Shown one piece after another: positions 1 to 11,158 of a stretch of 64,000 nucleotides of DNA (its first letter is position 1; each line of letters starts with the position of its first letter). The notes under the pieces were generated by a model. That model saw nothing but the letters and a program-made list of their open reading frames with translations. It was not told the DNA's origin and did not search any database. A program made the translations under genes and the position numbers. The stretch comes from Asterias amurensis (lineage: Eukaryota; Echinodermata; Asteroidea; Forcipulatida; Asteriidae). The stretch covers positions 12,380,512-12,444,511 of the forward strand of contig NC_092665.1 of the NCBI RefSeq assembly GCF_032118995.1, in the 5' to 3' direction.

Positions 1-3000
1 CTCGATCAACCCTTCTTCAGCCTCCTTTTGGCTTGTTTGTTTCCAGACCCAATTACGCAGCATTTGATAGATCTGCTCTCTGACGTCATTTGGATGGTCA
101 ATTGGATATGTGTCAACCTGTGCAATTTTAATGCCTAAAGAAGTGCCGAGTTGCTTCCAATCTTTTCCCATATTCTCAGCTACGACTCCTAACATCTCAT
201 TAATGCCTGATGCATCGGATATTGACTGATGTTCCGGTGACTGGCTCTTGCTACCTGCTCTTGGGGATGTGGGTATATAACCTATATAAGAAGAATGACA
301 ACCACACAAAGGGTTTTATCGTAAAATAAAATAAAATAAAAACAAAAAACATGCCTGCCGCAATGTGTTACTTGTTTCAACGTGTTGCTGGATGACATAA
401 TTCATGAGTGGAAGGTTTACCTGAGGTTTGTGGCATATCAGTCCTGTCTGCCTCAGGGACTCGTAGTTTCTTCTCATCAACTCCTGATGAATCCGGTGAC
501 TTCTCTTTGTTACCTGCTCTTTGGAATGTGGGTTCGTAACCTACGAAGAAGGTGTGACAACACACAAAGGGTTTTATTGTAAAATCTTACTAACAAAATA
601 ACATGCCTCTAACAAAACAACCTGCCTGCCGTGATGTTTTACTTGTTTCAACGTATTGATGACATAATTCATGATTGGAAGGTTTACCTGAGGTTTGTGG
701 CAAATCAGTCGCTGCTCCAGGAACTCGTAGTTTCTTCTCATCAACTCCTGATGCGTCCGGCGACTTCCCTTTGTTACCTGCTCCTTGGGATGTTGGGGAA
801 TAACCTACCAGAATGACAACCAAAGGTATCTTCAAATAATAAAATACTGCAGCTGCAATTTATTTTGGTACAAAGTATTGCTGGCATAATTCATAATATT
901 ATTATTTATAATATCTTTCTTGTAAGATTAACCTGTAAATATTATTGTAAAATCAGTCCTGTCTGTAGCGTAAAAACACCGGACACTATTGGTAATTGTA
1001 AAAGATTAGTCTTCTCACTTGGTGTATCTCAACATATGCATAACATAACAAGCATGTGAAAAAAACATCCTTGTCACATAAAGTTGTGTGCTTTCAGATG
1101 CTTGATTTCGAGGCCTAAAAATCTAATTCCGAGGTCTCGAAATCAAATTCGTGGAAAATTACTTCTTTCTCGGAAACTACGACGGTCACTCCAGAAGGAG
1201 CCGTTTCTCACACCGTTTATACTATCAACCTCTCCTCATTACTCGTTACCAAGAAAGGTTTCCTGCTAATAATTCTTTTGAGTAATTACCAATAGTGTCC
1301 ACTGCCTTAAATGATGGACTTTGTTTTTGTAAGAATGTTATGTCAGCCACTATCTGCTCACTGTGATACGACAAGTCAAAACAACTGATGATATTGATAT
1401 TAAATAAAATGAAAAACTGTGTTCAAGATTTAAACCTCTTGTTCTCATGTTATATTTACACAATACCAATGCAGATAAGGGTCAATTAAAGCAGCGCCCA
1501 GTTCGTGCCTAATAAATACACCACTTCAAGATCGTCTTACCATTAGGCCTAACTTCCCCCTATCAGTCTGTCCCTCATTTGTTATCGTGATATTCATATT
1601 GGTAATAAAAGAAAGAAAACAAACCAAAACCAAACGCAAATCCCATGATGCGCTGACTGCTTTTGTCATCAATAGTATTCAAGTAAGAAAACATAGTATG
1701 TCGCATGCACGGATTCCTTTTTCTATACAGAGAGACGATTATAATGATTCCTTATTATTACAAAATCAAACCATTTTCTAACCTGGGATCCTTGCAGCCA
1801 AATCTCGACGACCTATTTGAGCCAAAGCACTTCTCAACCATTCCCCCGCTTCTCCGTCATCAGCTTGCTGCTCACTCAACCAAGAAACTAACATCTGGTA
1901 AGCCTGTTCTTCTGGGTTGCTCTCAGCGAAGCGTTCAAACTTGCCAATCTCTGCTGGTCCGAACTTAAGCTTGACTGCGAGTTGGCGCCAGTCCTTGCAG
2001 AGGTTTACCGCTAAAGTCCGAAGCAGTGTCTTGTCTACTGCTTTAGGCCAAAACATTTTAGAGAATGAAACACTAATGAACAATCTTATATGTAATATTA
2101 ATGTCTGTCTCAAATACTGTTACATGTAAGAATGCAAGAATGTTAGATTTTTGTAAAAACAAAATAAATAAATAGGGATTGGAATTCCTATAAAAGTAAA
2201 GATTCCTTTTCCATCTTTAACGTTGGTTCTAGAATGTTATCTGCACACTCGCAAAATTCCTAGCGCAAAATGAACGCGCCCGCCGTTCGGGTAAGTTTTA
2301 GCTACACTATTTTTTACCGGAAATTGTCTCCATTAGCTCAAGAGTAAGAACTTTTATTTATAATAGCTTACAAAATGACACAATAACCAAACATATTGAT
2401 CATAACACCACCAAACTCATCCAATTCTCATAGCCATTTTGCATCATTGTTTCATGCAAAAGACAACAAATAATATTATGAAAAATCCAATGCAGCGTGA
2501 ACAAAACAATGTCACTGAGTTTAAGATTTCGTTAGAATAATTAATGTTCCTCAGTTTCATTTTATTGATGATCAACTAATAAAAAGGGCCGAATTTCATT
2601 TGACTGTGTGGAGAAAAACAACACACGGACTGACACGTCATGAAAATGCACTTTACTCACGTGTTGGGGCGCCACCAAGCAAACCTTCTGCTAGTGTTAG
2701 ATCAATGTTTGTCTCCGGTTTAATGCCAAGATCAAGAAGAGTCAAAGCGTCACACAACTGGGAAAATAAAGGGGGGAAAGAATTTTTTTTACACTTATAA
2801 GAACGATAATCCTTGAGTTCTCGTAGTCTTGCCTAGATTATTAACCGTTGTTTTCAGAACGGGGTTTCATCTTTGGTCTATATCTTCGCAAAACAATTAT
2901 TAACTGTCTTTTTAATATTGTTTCAAGATATAATACGAGCCGTCGTTTTAACCGTCCAGTATTTGTTCTCCTATCTTAGTAACCTTTGTAAAAATAACTC

Positions 3001-3932
3001 TTGGTCCCATCTTGTCCCTTCCCCGAAGTGAGATTAAACAAACCACTTTGATTTATTTCGAAAAATGTAAAAAAGCAAAGGTGAACGGTTTATCAATCAA
3101 AATTTGTATTACGTAGACCATACCTTGAACCTTTTATTGTTTGTGTACAGATTTTGCAATGCGGGACGAATGGCCAACTTCCTGTGAATGGTGTCTTTCA
3201 GGTCGGAGACGGTTGTTTTATGATCGAGTCGTAGACAGAGGGTTTTGGGGTTGATGGGCGTCTTGATAAAGATCTGTATCATGTGATGAGTGTCTTTGCT
3301 TTTATGGGATGAGGCTTCGTCTCTGTAGAGATCAGAAATTGAAAATTGTACGGGTACGGTTTACCTCAAATACTCAATAAATAGTAGAAAATTAATTTGT
3401 TCGTAATAACAATGAAACTTAAATAATAGGTTTTAGACATAACATTTCGAATAGAAATTGAGCAGAAAAGCATTAATATTTATTTACGGACCTTCTTTTA
3501 TTTTAACAAAAAGTCTTTTTGTCTCACTGACATAAGTTATTGCATAAAAAACAATCATCGCATCAAGCTCTTTAAAAATGAGCCTAATTTGGCTCTGGTG
3601 GCAAAAGTTTGGAACTCCTTGAAAACTCCAAAGTGGGCCATTCTTTTACAGCCTTTCTTCTAGATGCTCTGTTTGAGTGAATGCACTATACAGTACCTGT
3701 TTGTTTGTGCTCCGCATTGTTCTTTGCCCAATGATGAATCTGACGTGTTCGTCTTGGTGTCTTGATGCTGTCCCGATGGATTTGTTCTCTCTGCTAATGC
3801 AGACTTAAAAGCCGCCTGTCTACTCTTCTTGATTTTGTTTTTCCTCTCTACTGGTTTTGAGCGGGAATGATCATAGACGACCCTTAACCTCTTCCGGTCT
3901 TCATACCACTGTTTTAGAGATGGCTGAGACAT
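1..3932 (-). CDS. Ubiquitin-like plus double death-domain protein, 3' end outside window
   Basis: Exons, in transcript order: 3932-3697, 3322-3124, 2757-2661, 2037-1783, 804-688, 540-421, 281-1 (continues left). All joints have GT/AG borders and consistent phases. The start is ATG at 3932 (MSQPSLKQW), followed by a basic Lys/Arg-rich stretch. Exons 2-3 give a ubiquitin-like fold (starts MIQIFIKT; ends with the L-x-DLGI and LLGG-type pattern). Exon 4 is a full death domain (KDWRQLAVKL, EEQAYQML, ALAQIGRRDL). Exons 5 and 6 are near-copies of a Ser/Lys-rich linker. Exon 7 starts with the same linker and continues into a second death domain (GKDWKQLGTSLG, EQIYQMLRNW), cut by the window edge. Family knowledge: death domains mediate homotypic assembly in apoptotic and immune signalling. 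A cytosolic adaptor role is inference. I cannot name an orthologue. The exact N-terminus is uncertain because upstream exons may exist. Confidence 0.85.
345..862 (-). repeat. Tandem duplication of a linker exon with its flanking intron
   Basis: Two direct copies of about 260 bp (roughly 345-603 and 604-862) each contain one phase 1-1 exon (421-540, 40 codons; 688-804, 39 codons) plus the same intron sequence (for example GAAGGTTTACCTGAGGTTTG beside each donor). A third, degraded copy of the intron part follows near 860-905. The exon starting at 281 begins with a related linker, so there are three linker modules in total. The high similarity of the non-coding parts shows a recent duplication. 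Because the exons are symmetric in phase, gain or loss of a unit keeps the frame. Confidence 0.85.
971..1310 (-). mobile_element. MITE family A copy
   Basis: Family A is the dominant repeat here. It is about 340-400 bp, bounded by TTAA, with ends reading AAAGGCAGTGGACACTATT and, inverted, AATAGTGTCCAGTGTCTTTAA. In the middle is a short palindrome around GAGACCTCA / TGAGGTCTCG. It has no coding capacity. Strand '+' is used for copies starting with GGCAGTGGACACT. This copy lies in the intron between death domain 1 and the linker exons. Confidence 0.8.
2661..3322 (-). other. Ubiquitin-like domain split over two exons
   Basis: Exon 3322-3124 encodes the beta-hairpin and helix (MIQIFIKTP, LCLRLDHKT, VSDLKDTIHRKL), and exon 2757-2661 the last strand, ending LTLAEGLLGGAPT. 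The beta-grasp pattern is clear although the identity to ubiquitin is low. The Gly-Gly is followed by more protein, so this is an integral Ubl domain and not necessarily a processed modifier. Confidence 0.8.
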
Positions 3933-4032
3933 GTTGGTGGCGCTTCGGAATGTAATCACTGAAGAGAGATATGCTCAATGTTCTGAAAATGGAATTGAGC
4001 CACAATTCATCATCAGTTTGTATGAACTTTCA

Positions 4033-4426
4033 TTAAAGGCAGTTGGACACTATTGGTAATTACTCAAAATATATACTAGCATAAAACCTTTCTTGGTAAC
4101 TAGTAATGGGGAGAGGTTGATAGTATAAAACATTGTGAGAAACGGCTCCCTCTGAAGTCATGTAGTTTTCGAGAAAGAAGTAATTTTCCACGAATTTGAT
4201 TTTGAGACTTCAGATTTAGAATTTGAGGTCTCGAAATCAAGCATCTGAAAGCACACAACTTCGTGTGACAAGGCTGTTTTTTTTTCTTTCGTTATTATCT
4301 CGCAACTTCGACGACCGATTGAGCTCAACCTATCACAGGTTTGTTATTTTATGCATAAGTATGTTGAGATACACCAACTGTCAAGGCTAGTCTTGGACAA
4401 TTACCAATAGTGTCCAGTGTCTTTAA
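4033..4426 (+). mobile_element. MITE family A copy
   Basis: Full-length copy just upstream of the Ubl/death-domain start exon, with both ends and the internal palindrome. Between 4427 and 5119 I see no gene and no clear repeat. Confidence 0.8.
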
Positions 4427-5119
4427 AAGAATTCCGTTGCAGACAAACGATGCGCAGCCGACCGTACAGCGCTAAAAATTGTAAACCTTGCATTCTGAGC
4501 CCCTGTATGTTTTATTGAGCAAAAATTTACGACAGTTTTGTAAGTATTTTGTTTTTGTGGAAGAAAAAGCGTCAGTGATGCCCCAGGGCTCACGGAAGGA
4601 CCCCGGGAAGTTTTCGTGGGTTAAGGACGGCCTCCTTTGTTGCATTCCCAGCTCATATTCCCAGACGTTAATCATTTGATTGTATGTGAAAGTTGTTTAC
4701 CTAACAAGTCTGAAAGAAAATGTGTTTTTGTGAACTTCAGAGTTATTGCCAAGGCCGATCCCAGGTACAATGGAGGAGGCTGGTACGCTGAACCAAAAAT
4801 ATGATTAACATGAAAATGACCAAAATTACATTCCAAACGTGTTATTATTTGGGTACACATTGATGGATAGAATGAAAAGGTGGATTTATGATTTTGCTAT
4901 TTCATGTAGGCCTATGCCATTTTCTTTTGGCGTTCTAAACTTAAAACTGCTAAATATTTTCCCTTACTGTAATCTCTTAAAATAAACAAACAACACAGTA
5001 GCCTAAGTTTATTTTGTTATATTTATATTGGCGACCAGTTTGGCCTGCGCTGTGTGTCGATTTCGACGAGTGTTTTTAAGTCTGGGGAATTATTTATCAC
5101 CGAGTGAGAGGATCTTCCT

Positions 5120-5502
5120 TTAAAGGCAGTGGACACTATTGGTAGTTACTCAAAATAATTATTAGCATAAAACCTTACTTGGTAAAGAGTAATTGGGAGA
5201 GGTTGATAGTATAAAACAGAAACGGCTCACTCAGAAGTAACGTAGTTTCCGAGAAAGAAGTTATTTTTAAAGAACTTGATTTTGAGAACTCAGAATTAGA
5301 ATTTGAGGTCTCGAAATCAAGCATCTGAAAGCACACAACTTCGTGTGACAAGGGTTTTCTTTCTTTCATTTTTATCTCGCAACTTCGATGACCGATTGAG
5401 CTTAAATTTTCACAGGTTTGTTATTTTGTGCATATGTTGAGATGCAGTAAGTGAGAGGACTGGTCTTTGACAATTACCAAAATAGTGTCCAGTGTCTTTA
5501 AG
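5120..5502 (+). mobile_element. MITE family A copy
   Basis: Both TTAA-bounded ends are present and the internal palindrome is intact. It is a close relative of the copy at 4033-4426 in the same orientation. Confidence 0.8.
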
Positions 5503-5844
5503 TTTCAGTCGACAAACTCATGCTATTGTTTTGTTAGCAGACAAACAACCATGAAAACACCAAAAAGGTACGTTGAACGCGTGTCAATGCTGTTTATTGC
5601 TGTAACATCCAGTTCCACTTTTCAGTGACGTCACCGTGTCGAGTCAAATACCCTTCCGTCAAATGATGTTTACCTTTGGTTGTAGGAACCATTCGATTGG
5701 CATAAATCTAAATAAATCTAGATGTAGAATGTAAACTAAAATTAACCTGTGAAATGTCATGATCGCGTTTTTGAGATTACCACCAAAACTCCAGAGCGTG
5801 ACCAGGAAGGATCACTCCTATAAGAACACAATCAATAGGAAGCG

Positions 5845-6209
5845 TTAACGACACTGGACACTATTGGTAATTGTCAAAGACCAGTCTTCTCTTGTTGTGT
5901 CTCAACATATGCATACAAAAACAAACCTGTGGAAGTTTGAGCTCAACTGGTCGTCGAAGTTGCGAGATGACAATGAAATAAAAAACACCCTTGCCCATCA
6001 CACGAAGTTGTGTGCTTTTAGATTCTAAATCTGAGGTCTCGAAATTAAATTCGTGGAGAATTACTTCTTTCTCGAAAACTACTTCACTTCAGACGGAGCC
6101 GTTTCTCACAACGTTTTACACTATCAACCTCTCCCATTACTCGTTACCAAGTAAGGTTTTTTGCTAAGAATTATTTTGAGTAACTACCATTAGTGTCCAC
6201 TGCCTTTAA
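5845..6209 (-). mobile_element. MITE family A copy
   Basis: Opposite orientation to the preceding two copies. Both terminal sequences are recognisable. The stretch 5503-5844 between copies shows no gene. Confidence 0.8.
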
Positions 6210-6251
6210 GCGCTTTTTTAATTTAAGTATTGTTGTTTTTTATATAAAAAG

Positions 6252-6930
6252 AGAAATCTTGTTTCATAACCGCAGTACTGCAAAGTTAAATGTTTCTCAA
6301 AACGTATCATACCGTCCAAAGCGGCTGTATTTCCTAACATTAATGTTCAGAGGAAATGTACACAGACCCTGACACGTCACTATTACTGGCATTAAGCCAA
6401 ACCATTCTTTATCCTACTGCAACCATTAATTTGTAAAACTTAGCAGTAAACAAGTTCAAAGACAAGCAGCCATGCGGAAACAGTCTGTAAAGGCAACTCT
6501 GAGCTTAAACCGATCAAGTTTGCAAATTCAGTATACCTACACGTTGTAGTTTGAAACCTCAAGACAGAGGAGTCCTAATTTTGTTATTTAACTTGCCATG
6601 TTGACAAGTTGTATCTTCAAAGGCAAATATATTTTTCCATAACCACGTCAGTACTTCATGGTGAAATGTTTGTTAAAAAGCATCATACTATCCAAAGCGG
6701 CTGTATTTCCGAACACGTAAGGTTTTTTTTGCCATTTATGTTTAATGGAAACTCACACAGACCCTGGCACGTCACTATAACTGGCATTAAGCCAAACCTT
6801 CCTTTATCCTACTGCAACCATTAATTTGTAAAACTTAGCAGTAAACAAGTTCAAAGAAAAGCAGCCATGCGGAAACAGTCTGTAAAGGCAACTCTGAGCT
6901 TGAACCGAGTCTGCAAATTCAGAAGGACCT
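6252..6930. repeat. Two-copy direct repeat, period about 380 bp
   Basis: A stretch beginning near 6252 recurs near 6640. Shared blocks include CCAAAGCGGCTGTATTTCC (6316 and 6696), CACAGACCCTG with the following CACGTCACTAT, and a long nearly identical block from TACTGCAACCATTAATTTG to GGCAACTCTGAGCTT. No convincing exon or transposon end is seen, so the nature of the unit is unknown. Confidence 0.75.
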
Positions 6931-7314
6931 TGCATGTCACATTGTAGTTTAAACCCAATAAGATGATGTTACCTCAAAAGGCCCGACAGTATAAATTCAA
7001 CTCCCCATGTTGCCAAGTTCAAATGCGGCTTCAGAAGGCCTCTTTAGTATTTTAAAAAGGGAGGAGCGAAAAGTGTTTTGTTTTTTTTTCTTCAAAAAAA
7101 TCTTCCAAACTTCAAATCTCTCTGAAGAGACAAACAGCACAGTCAGTTTATTATAGTTTCGTTATTTACACACTTAAAAAAAAAAGGTGGGTACTGAAAG
7201 TGGTGGGCACGGTTGTTCTCCTTCTGAGACAATTATAGTAATAATAATGCACAATTTGTGAATATTGTACTGATTGTTATGAGTAGGCAATGTTTTGTTT
7301 ACCAGTTGGTGAGT

Positions 7315-7668
7315 GTTAACGAAACTGGACACTACTAGAAATGGTCAAAGACCAATCTTCTCACCTGTGAAAATTTGAGCTCAATTGGTCGTCGAAGTTG
7401 CAAGAAAATAATGAAAGAAAAAAACACCCTTGTCACGCGAAGTTGTGTGCTTTCAGATGCTTGATTTCGATACCTCAATATCTAATTCTGAGGTCTCGAA
7501 ATCAAATACGTGGAAAATTATTTATTTCTCGAAAACTGCGTTACTTCAGAGGGAGCCGTTTCTCACAATGTTTTATACTATCATCAGCTCTCCATTGCTC
7601 GTTACCATGTGAGTTTTTATGCTAAAAATTATTTTGAGTAATAACCAATAGTGTACACTGCCTTTAAA
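7315..7668 (-). mobile_element. MITE family A copy
   Basis: Copy with both TTAA-type ends; slightly shortened near the left end. 7669-8000 holds no recognised gene. Confidence 0.75.
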
Positions 7669-8000
7669 GAGATTCTATGTTCAATTCATGGGTCCAAAAT
7701 AAATCGGTCTCAGTCGTGGGGTGATTATAAATTACCCTCTGTCATTTGGAACACTGAGACTCGGTTTTTTACTCACCATCCCAACTACAAGTTAATCGTA
7801 ACCAAAACACACGATAAAGCTTTAGTTTGGTGCATAGTTAAAGGTTATACGCGGACCAAATAGATTTAGACGACTTGTGTATGTTGTCATTACATTAACG
7901 AGACAATTATGTTTTCTACTTTAAATGGCAAACATTTTGTGAAATCATGTTTTTTCCCTCCTTTTTATTTTTTTATCTTGTAATTTTTTATCCATTTGGA

Positions 8001-8131
8001 TAACTTTCCGTATGGCGCCACCACTTTTTCACTCATTTTTACAAAAAGGGATATCTCATTGAGGTAAATAAGATACTATATTATTTCATATCGAATGAAA
8101 AAGTGGTGGCGCCATTCGGAAACTTTTCCAT
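8001..8131. mobile_element. Short foldback element
   Basis: Inverted arms of about 40 bp (GGCGCCACCACTTTTTCA against TGAAAAAGTGGTGGCGCC) around an AT-rich centre. It looks like a small non-autonomous MITE. Confidence 0.7.
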
Positions 8132-8272
8132 ACATTTTATTAAATTAATTTGTTTGTGTGTAGGCCTACATGTAGTTATTTTCACTGCGATACCCTAACA
8201 AAATGTGAACATTATTTGAATGAACATTTATTTTTGGTTTGTGTTACGGATGATCATGAGAAGGTTACTTAC

Positions 8273-8400
8273 TTGTATTGACTCAAAACTGCCGCTGAAA
8301 TCGAATGAAGTCGGCCATACAGACGACGCCAACACCACCATGTAAAGCAAACTGGTAGACCTACACGTAGCCCTATATAGGACTCTTCCTCTGTCCACAG
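8273..8400 (-). other. Candidate 5'UTR exon with small upstream ORF
   Basis: On the minus strand a strong donor (CAA|GTAAGTAACC) ends an exon-like stretch at 8273. An ATG at 8341-8339 opens 23 codons up to that donor. Joined to the acceptor at 3959-3960, upstream of the Ubl/death-domain start codon, the frame would close at once in TGA. That fits a 5'UTR exon carrying a uORF. The 5' end of this exon and the join itself are inference. Confidence 0.35.
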
Positions 8401-8717
8401 ATACAATACGGAAGTAGTAGAATACGAAAGTAAAAGGCCGCCTGGGCTCTGCCTACATGTAGCCCATAGGTTGGAGCCTACAGTAGCTAACTTTGAACAT
8501 CATAAGGCCCTTCTTCGCTCTCAAATCATTCTTGGAAATGCTGCATTAAACGTTAACCGAGAACTGCTCATCTCCGCGGGAATGTCGTTTAGTCGGTACC
8601 TCTCTTTTTCTTCCACTCTCTCTCTTATGCCAATGTGTTGTCCACAACTAACTTTGTATGCCCTGACGAGCGGGGGCTTATTATTAACATATTGGGTGTG
8701 CCTAAACCACAACGATA

Positions 8718-8729
8718 TGCGCATGCGCA
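8718..8729. promoter_or_regulatory. Palindromic NRF1-type motif
   Basis: TGCGCATGCGCA is a perfect match to the palindromic NRF-1 binding motif found in CpG-rich animal promoters. It lies about 380 bp upstream of the candidate first-exon ATG on the minus strand. Function is inferred from motif and position only. Confidence 0.35.
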
Positions 8730-9150
8730 CCACTCACAGAAGACTTTTGGGTTCGTTACAATAAGGAAAAAAGACGCAGGTTGACCATATTTAACACCAC
8801 AATTATGTTTATCGTCAATTGCCGGCATTCCAGTACATGGAACTCGTTTACTGACTAATCATGAACTATACGTCTCTAAAACGCATTGATATACGGTTAT
8901 TATTCATTATATAAAATGCGCTAAAGAACTTGTTTTCATATTATTTATTTGTTTGGATTTGCAAATAGGAATAAGCAGGCAGTGATTTTACAATACGTAA
9001 AAACTGATAGATCTGATTCAAAACAAATGTTGAATTACTTCACGATAACCAACTGAAGTTCCTACAGAGAGTCTGCGAGAGGCACGCCAGAAACCAATCT
9101 ATCCTCATCGTAGCCTCAACATCTGACGTCACACTTCGAGACTCGTGAAT

Positions 9151-9688
9151 AACGCCAGAGACCGGTGTCAGATGCAATTGTGTCCGCCATGCAATACTGT
9201 CCGCTCCGGACACTTTTGCATATGCAATCGTATCCGGGGCTATGCAAAAACCGTCCGGTGATCATGTACATGACTGTACTTTACATGTATGTGCGCGCGT
9301 ATATAAGTGAGCGTGCATGCACTGCACCTACTTATATGCAGCATGAATATTCACGTATTTTATGATTGCAGCGAATACCCAACGGCCGAACATTTCCCAT
9401 GTCATTCATGACATGCACTTAGCTTGTAAAAAAAATGGCGAACATGTTCCGTCGACCAAGGGCGTTTTATTTACTGCAAGGACGGTTTTGCACGGGGCAG
9501 ACACAACTGCATATGCAAATGTGTCCGGCCGGACACAGTTGCATTATGCAGCAGCGTCCGGGCGGACACGATTGCATATGCAAAACCGTCCGTCGGACAT
9601 TATTGCATATGCAATACTGTAATACTATATCCGGATAGTATTGCATGGAGGACATAATTGCATGCGACACCGGCCTCCAGCTGGCGTG
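9151..9688. mobile_element. Long inverted-repeat element full of TTGCATATGCAA-type motifs
   Basis: The ends form terminal inverted repeats of about 50 bp (GCCAGAGACCGGTGTC against GACACCGGCCTCCAGCTGGC). Inside, blocks of TGTCCGGxxGGACA and TTGCATATGCAA alternate repeatedly, creating many small nested palindromes. No protein is encoded. It sits inside a longer repeat whose flanks recur without this insert near 22985-23110. Confidence 0.7.
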
Positions 9689-9989
9689 TACATGCACCTT
9701 TGACCTACATTCATTTCACATAGAGAGCGCAGTCAATTTTTATGGCGGACGTGATATGTGTACTGTTTGGGCATCTATAGACGATGTGACCTCTGACGTC
9801 ACACGAAAACCATAACATGATTCGCGCGCATACCGCCGGGCAAAACCTTTGTGTTTTGGCAGCCAGCTAGAAAGTGTACGCCATCTCACCATGACTACGT
9901 GTCTTTTTTGCCCGGCGAAACATGACGTATACAGTGTTTTTTCAACAGAGGGCGTTTTAAATGTAAACGTTGGTCACATCTCGTCTACT

Positions 9990-10226
9990 GGTGCATTCGA
10001 TAAGCTTCCCTGGGTCGACCCCGCAATGCTCACTCGGGTGAGCCCCCGACAAGAGTTAATCGAACGATCACACTCGCCCTCTCGTGGTGACGTCATGCAC
10101 CTCAGGTCAACCCATAAACCAACTCCACAAGAAGGGCACTGGGGGCTGACTCAGGTGAGCCCCGTCAAAGCTATTCGAACGAACTGGGAAGACCGGGTCG
10201 ACCCAGGGAAGCTAAACGAACCCGCG
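9990..10226. mobile_element. MITE family D (foldback, GGGTCGACCC ends)
   Basis: About 237 bp. The ends read GCATTCGATAAGCTTCCCTG and, inverted, CAGGGAAGCTAAACGAAC, next to GTCGACC blocks. Related copies are at 21468-21708 and, as a half, at 26520-26624. It causes a 148-codon open frame that I regard as non-coding. Confidence 0.75.
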
Positions 10227-10426
10227 GCGGTGTATGTCACTGCACGTTTATACAATGATATCATTGTATCCAATGGAATCATTGGATCGGAGTAGCAGGT
10301 ACCTGTCTTTAAGGGCACAGTCTATCCTCATCGTAGCAGAGGACGGTGTACCATAGGCTTTTAGGAGAAGCTTATTATGCACAATCATTCCAAAAAAGCA
10401 CAGTCATTTATCATTTTAGTTCCACA

Positions 10427-10562
10427 GTTAAAGACACTGGACACCTTTGATAGTTACAAAGACCAGTCTTCTCATTTGGTGTATATCACAACATAATGCT
10501 CAAAATAACAAACCTGTGAAAGTTTGAATTCAATTGGTCGTCGAAGTTGCTATATGAAAGTA
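10427..10562 (-). mobile_element. MITE family A fragment
   Basis: Only the end carrying AAAGACACTGGACAC and the adjacent sequence down to TCGTCGAAGTTGC remains. 10563-10820 shows no feature. Confidence 0.7.
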
Positions 10563-10820
10563 AATACTGTTCGTTGCGAATTGGTAGACATAAAATGGAA
10601 CCGACATGGTTCACAATCATCAAGAAAAACAAGAAGGAAACATCACCAACAAAAAGAGAATACACACCTACAGTATTTCGACATTGAGAACATTTTATAT
10701 TATTTGTGATATTATACATTTGCCTGTTGAGACATGAGATCTTAGAATCACAGTCATGAAAAGCAGTACATTTCTTTGCGTGTATAAAGTTCTGTAAGTC
10801 AGTTCGGTTTCGAGCAAAAC

Positions 10821-11158
10821 TATTCGTATATAAGCCTTGCTCAAGGCAGTCGAATTATTCACTCCGAAAAAAGACCGCTCGCCGCTGTATAAAAACCTAT
10901 CCGTATCGTAACATCGCACGACACGATGCCCCCGTACACTATCCGCATGCGTCGGCTGTCTACCTGACGGCCTCCGCATGCGGTTAGTGGTACGAGTGCG
11001 GATGACTTGTGTGCACAGTAGTCGTACGATGTAACATACGGGTGGTCATGCAGTGTGATCGCACGCACTACGCACAGGGTATATACGGGTGAGTTTACAG
11101 CGGCGACTTTTCGGAGCGAATAATGCGACTGCCTTGAGCAAGGCTATCCGTATATGTA
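10821..11158. mobile_element. Long-TIR element (GCCTTGCTCAAGGCAGTCG ends)
   Basis: Arms of roughly 150 bp begin GCCTTGCTCAAGGCAGTCG and end inverted as CGACTGCCTTGAGCAAGGC with minor changes. A second, larger copy with an extra central segment lies at 29602-30314. It is non-coding. Confidence 0.75.

Noticed and set aside
8471-8764. 97-codon plus-strand frame (MEPTVANFEHH)
   Set aside because: The opposite strand is also open, no domain is visible, and the region looks like promoter or repeat DNA.
9849-10295. 148-codon plus-strand open frame
   Set aside because: It runs through MITE family D and neighbouring repeats, with no domain or splice context; the same element elsewhere lacks the frame.
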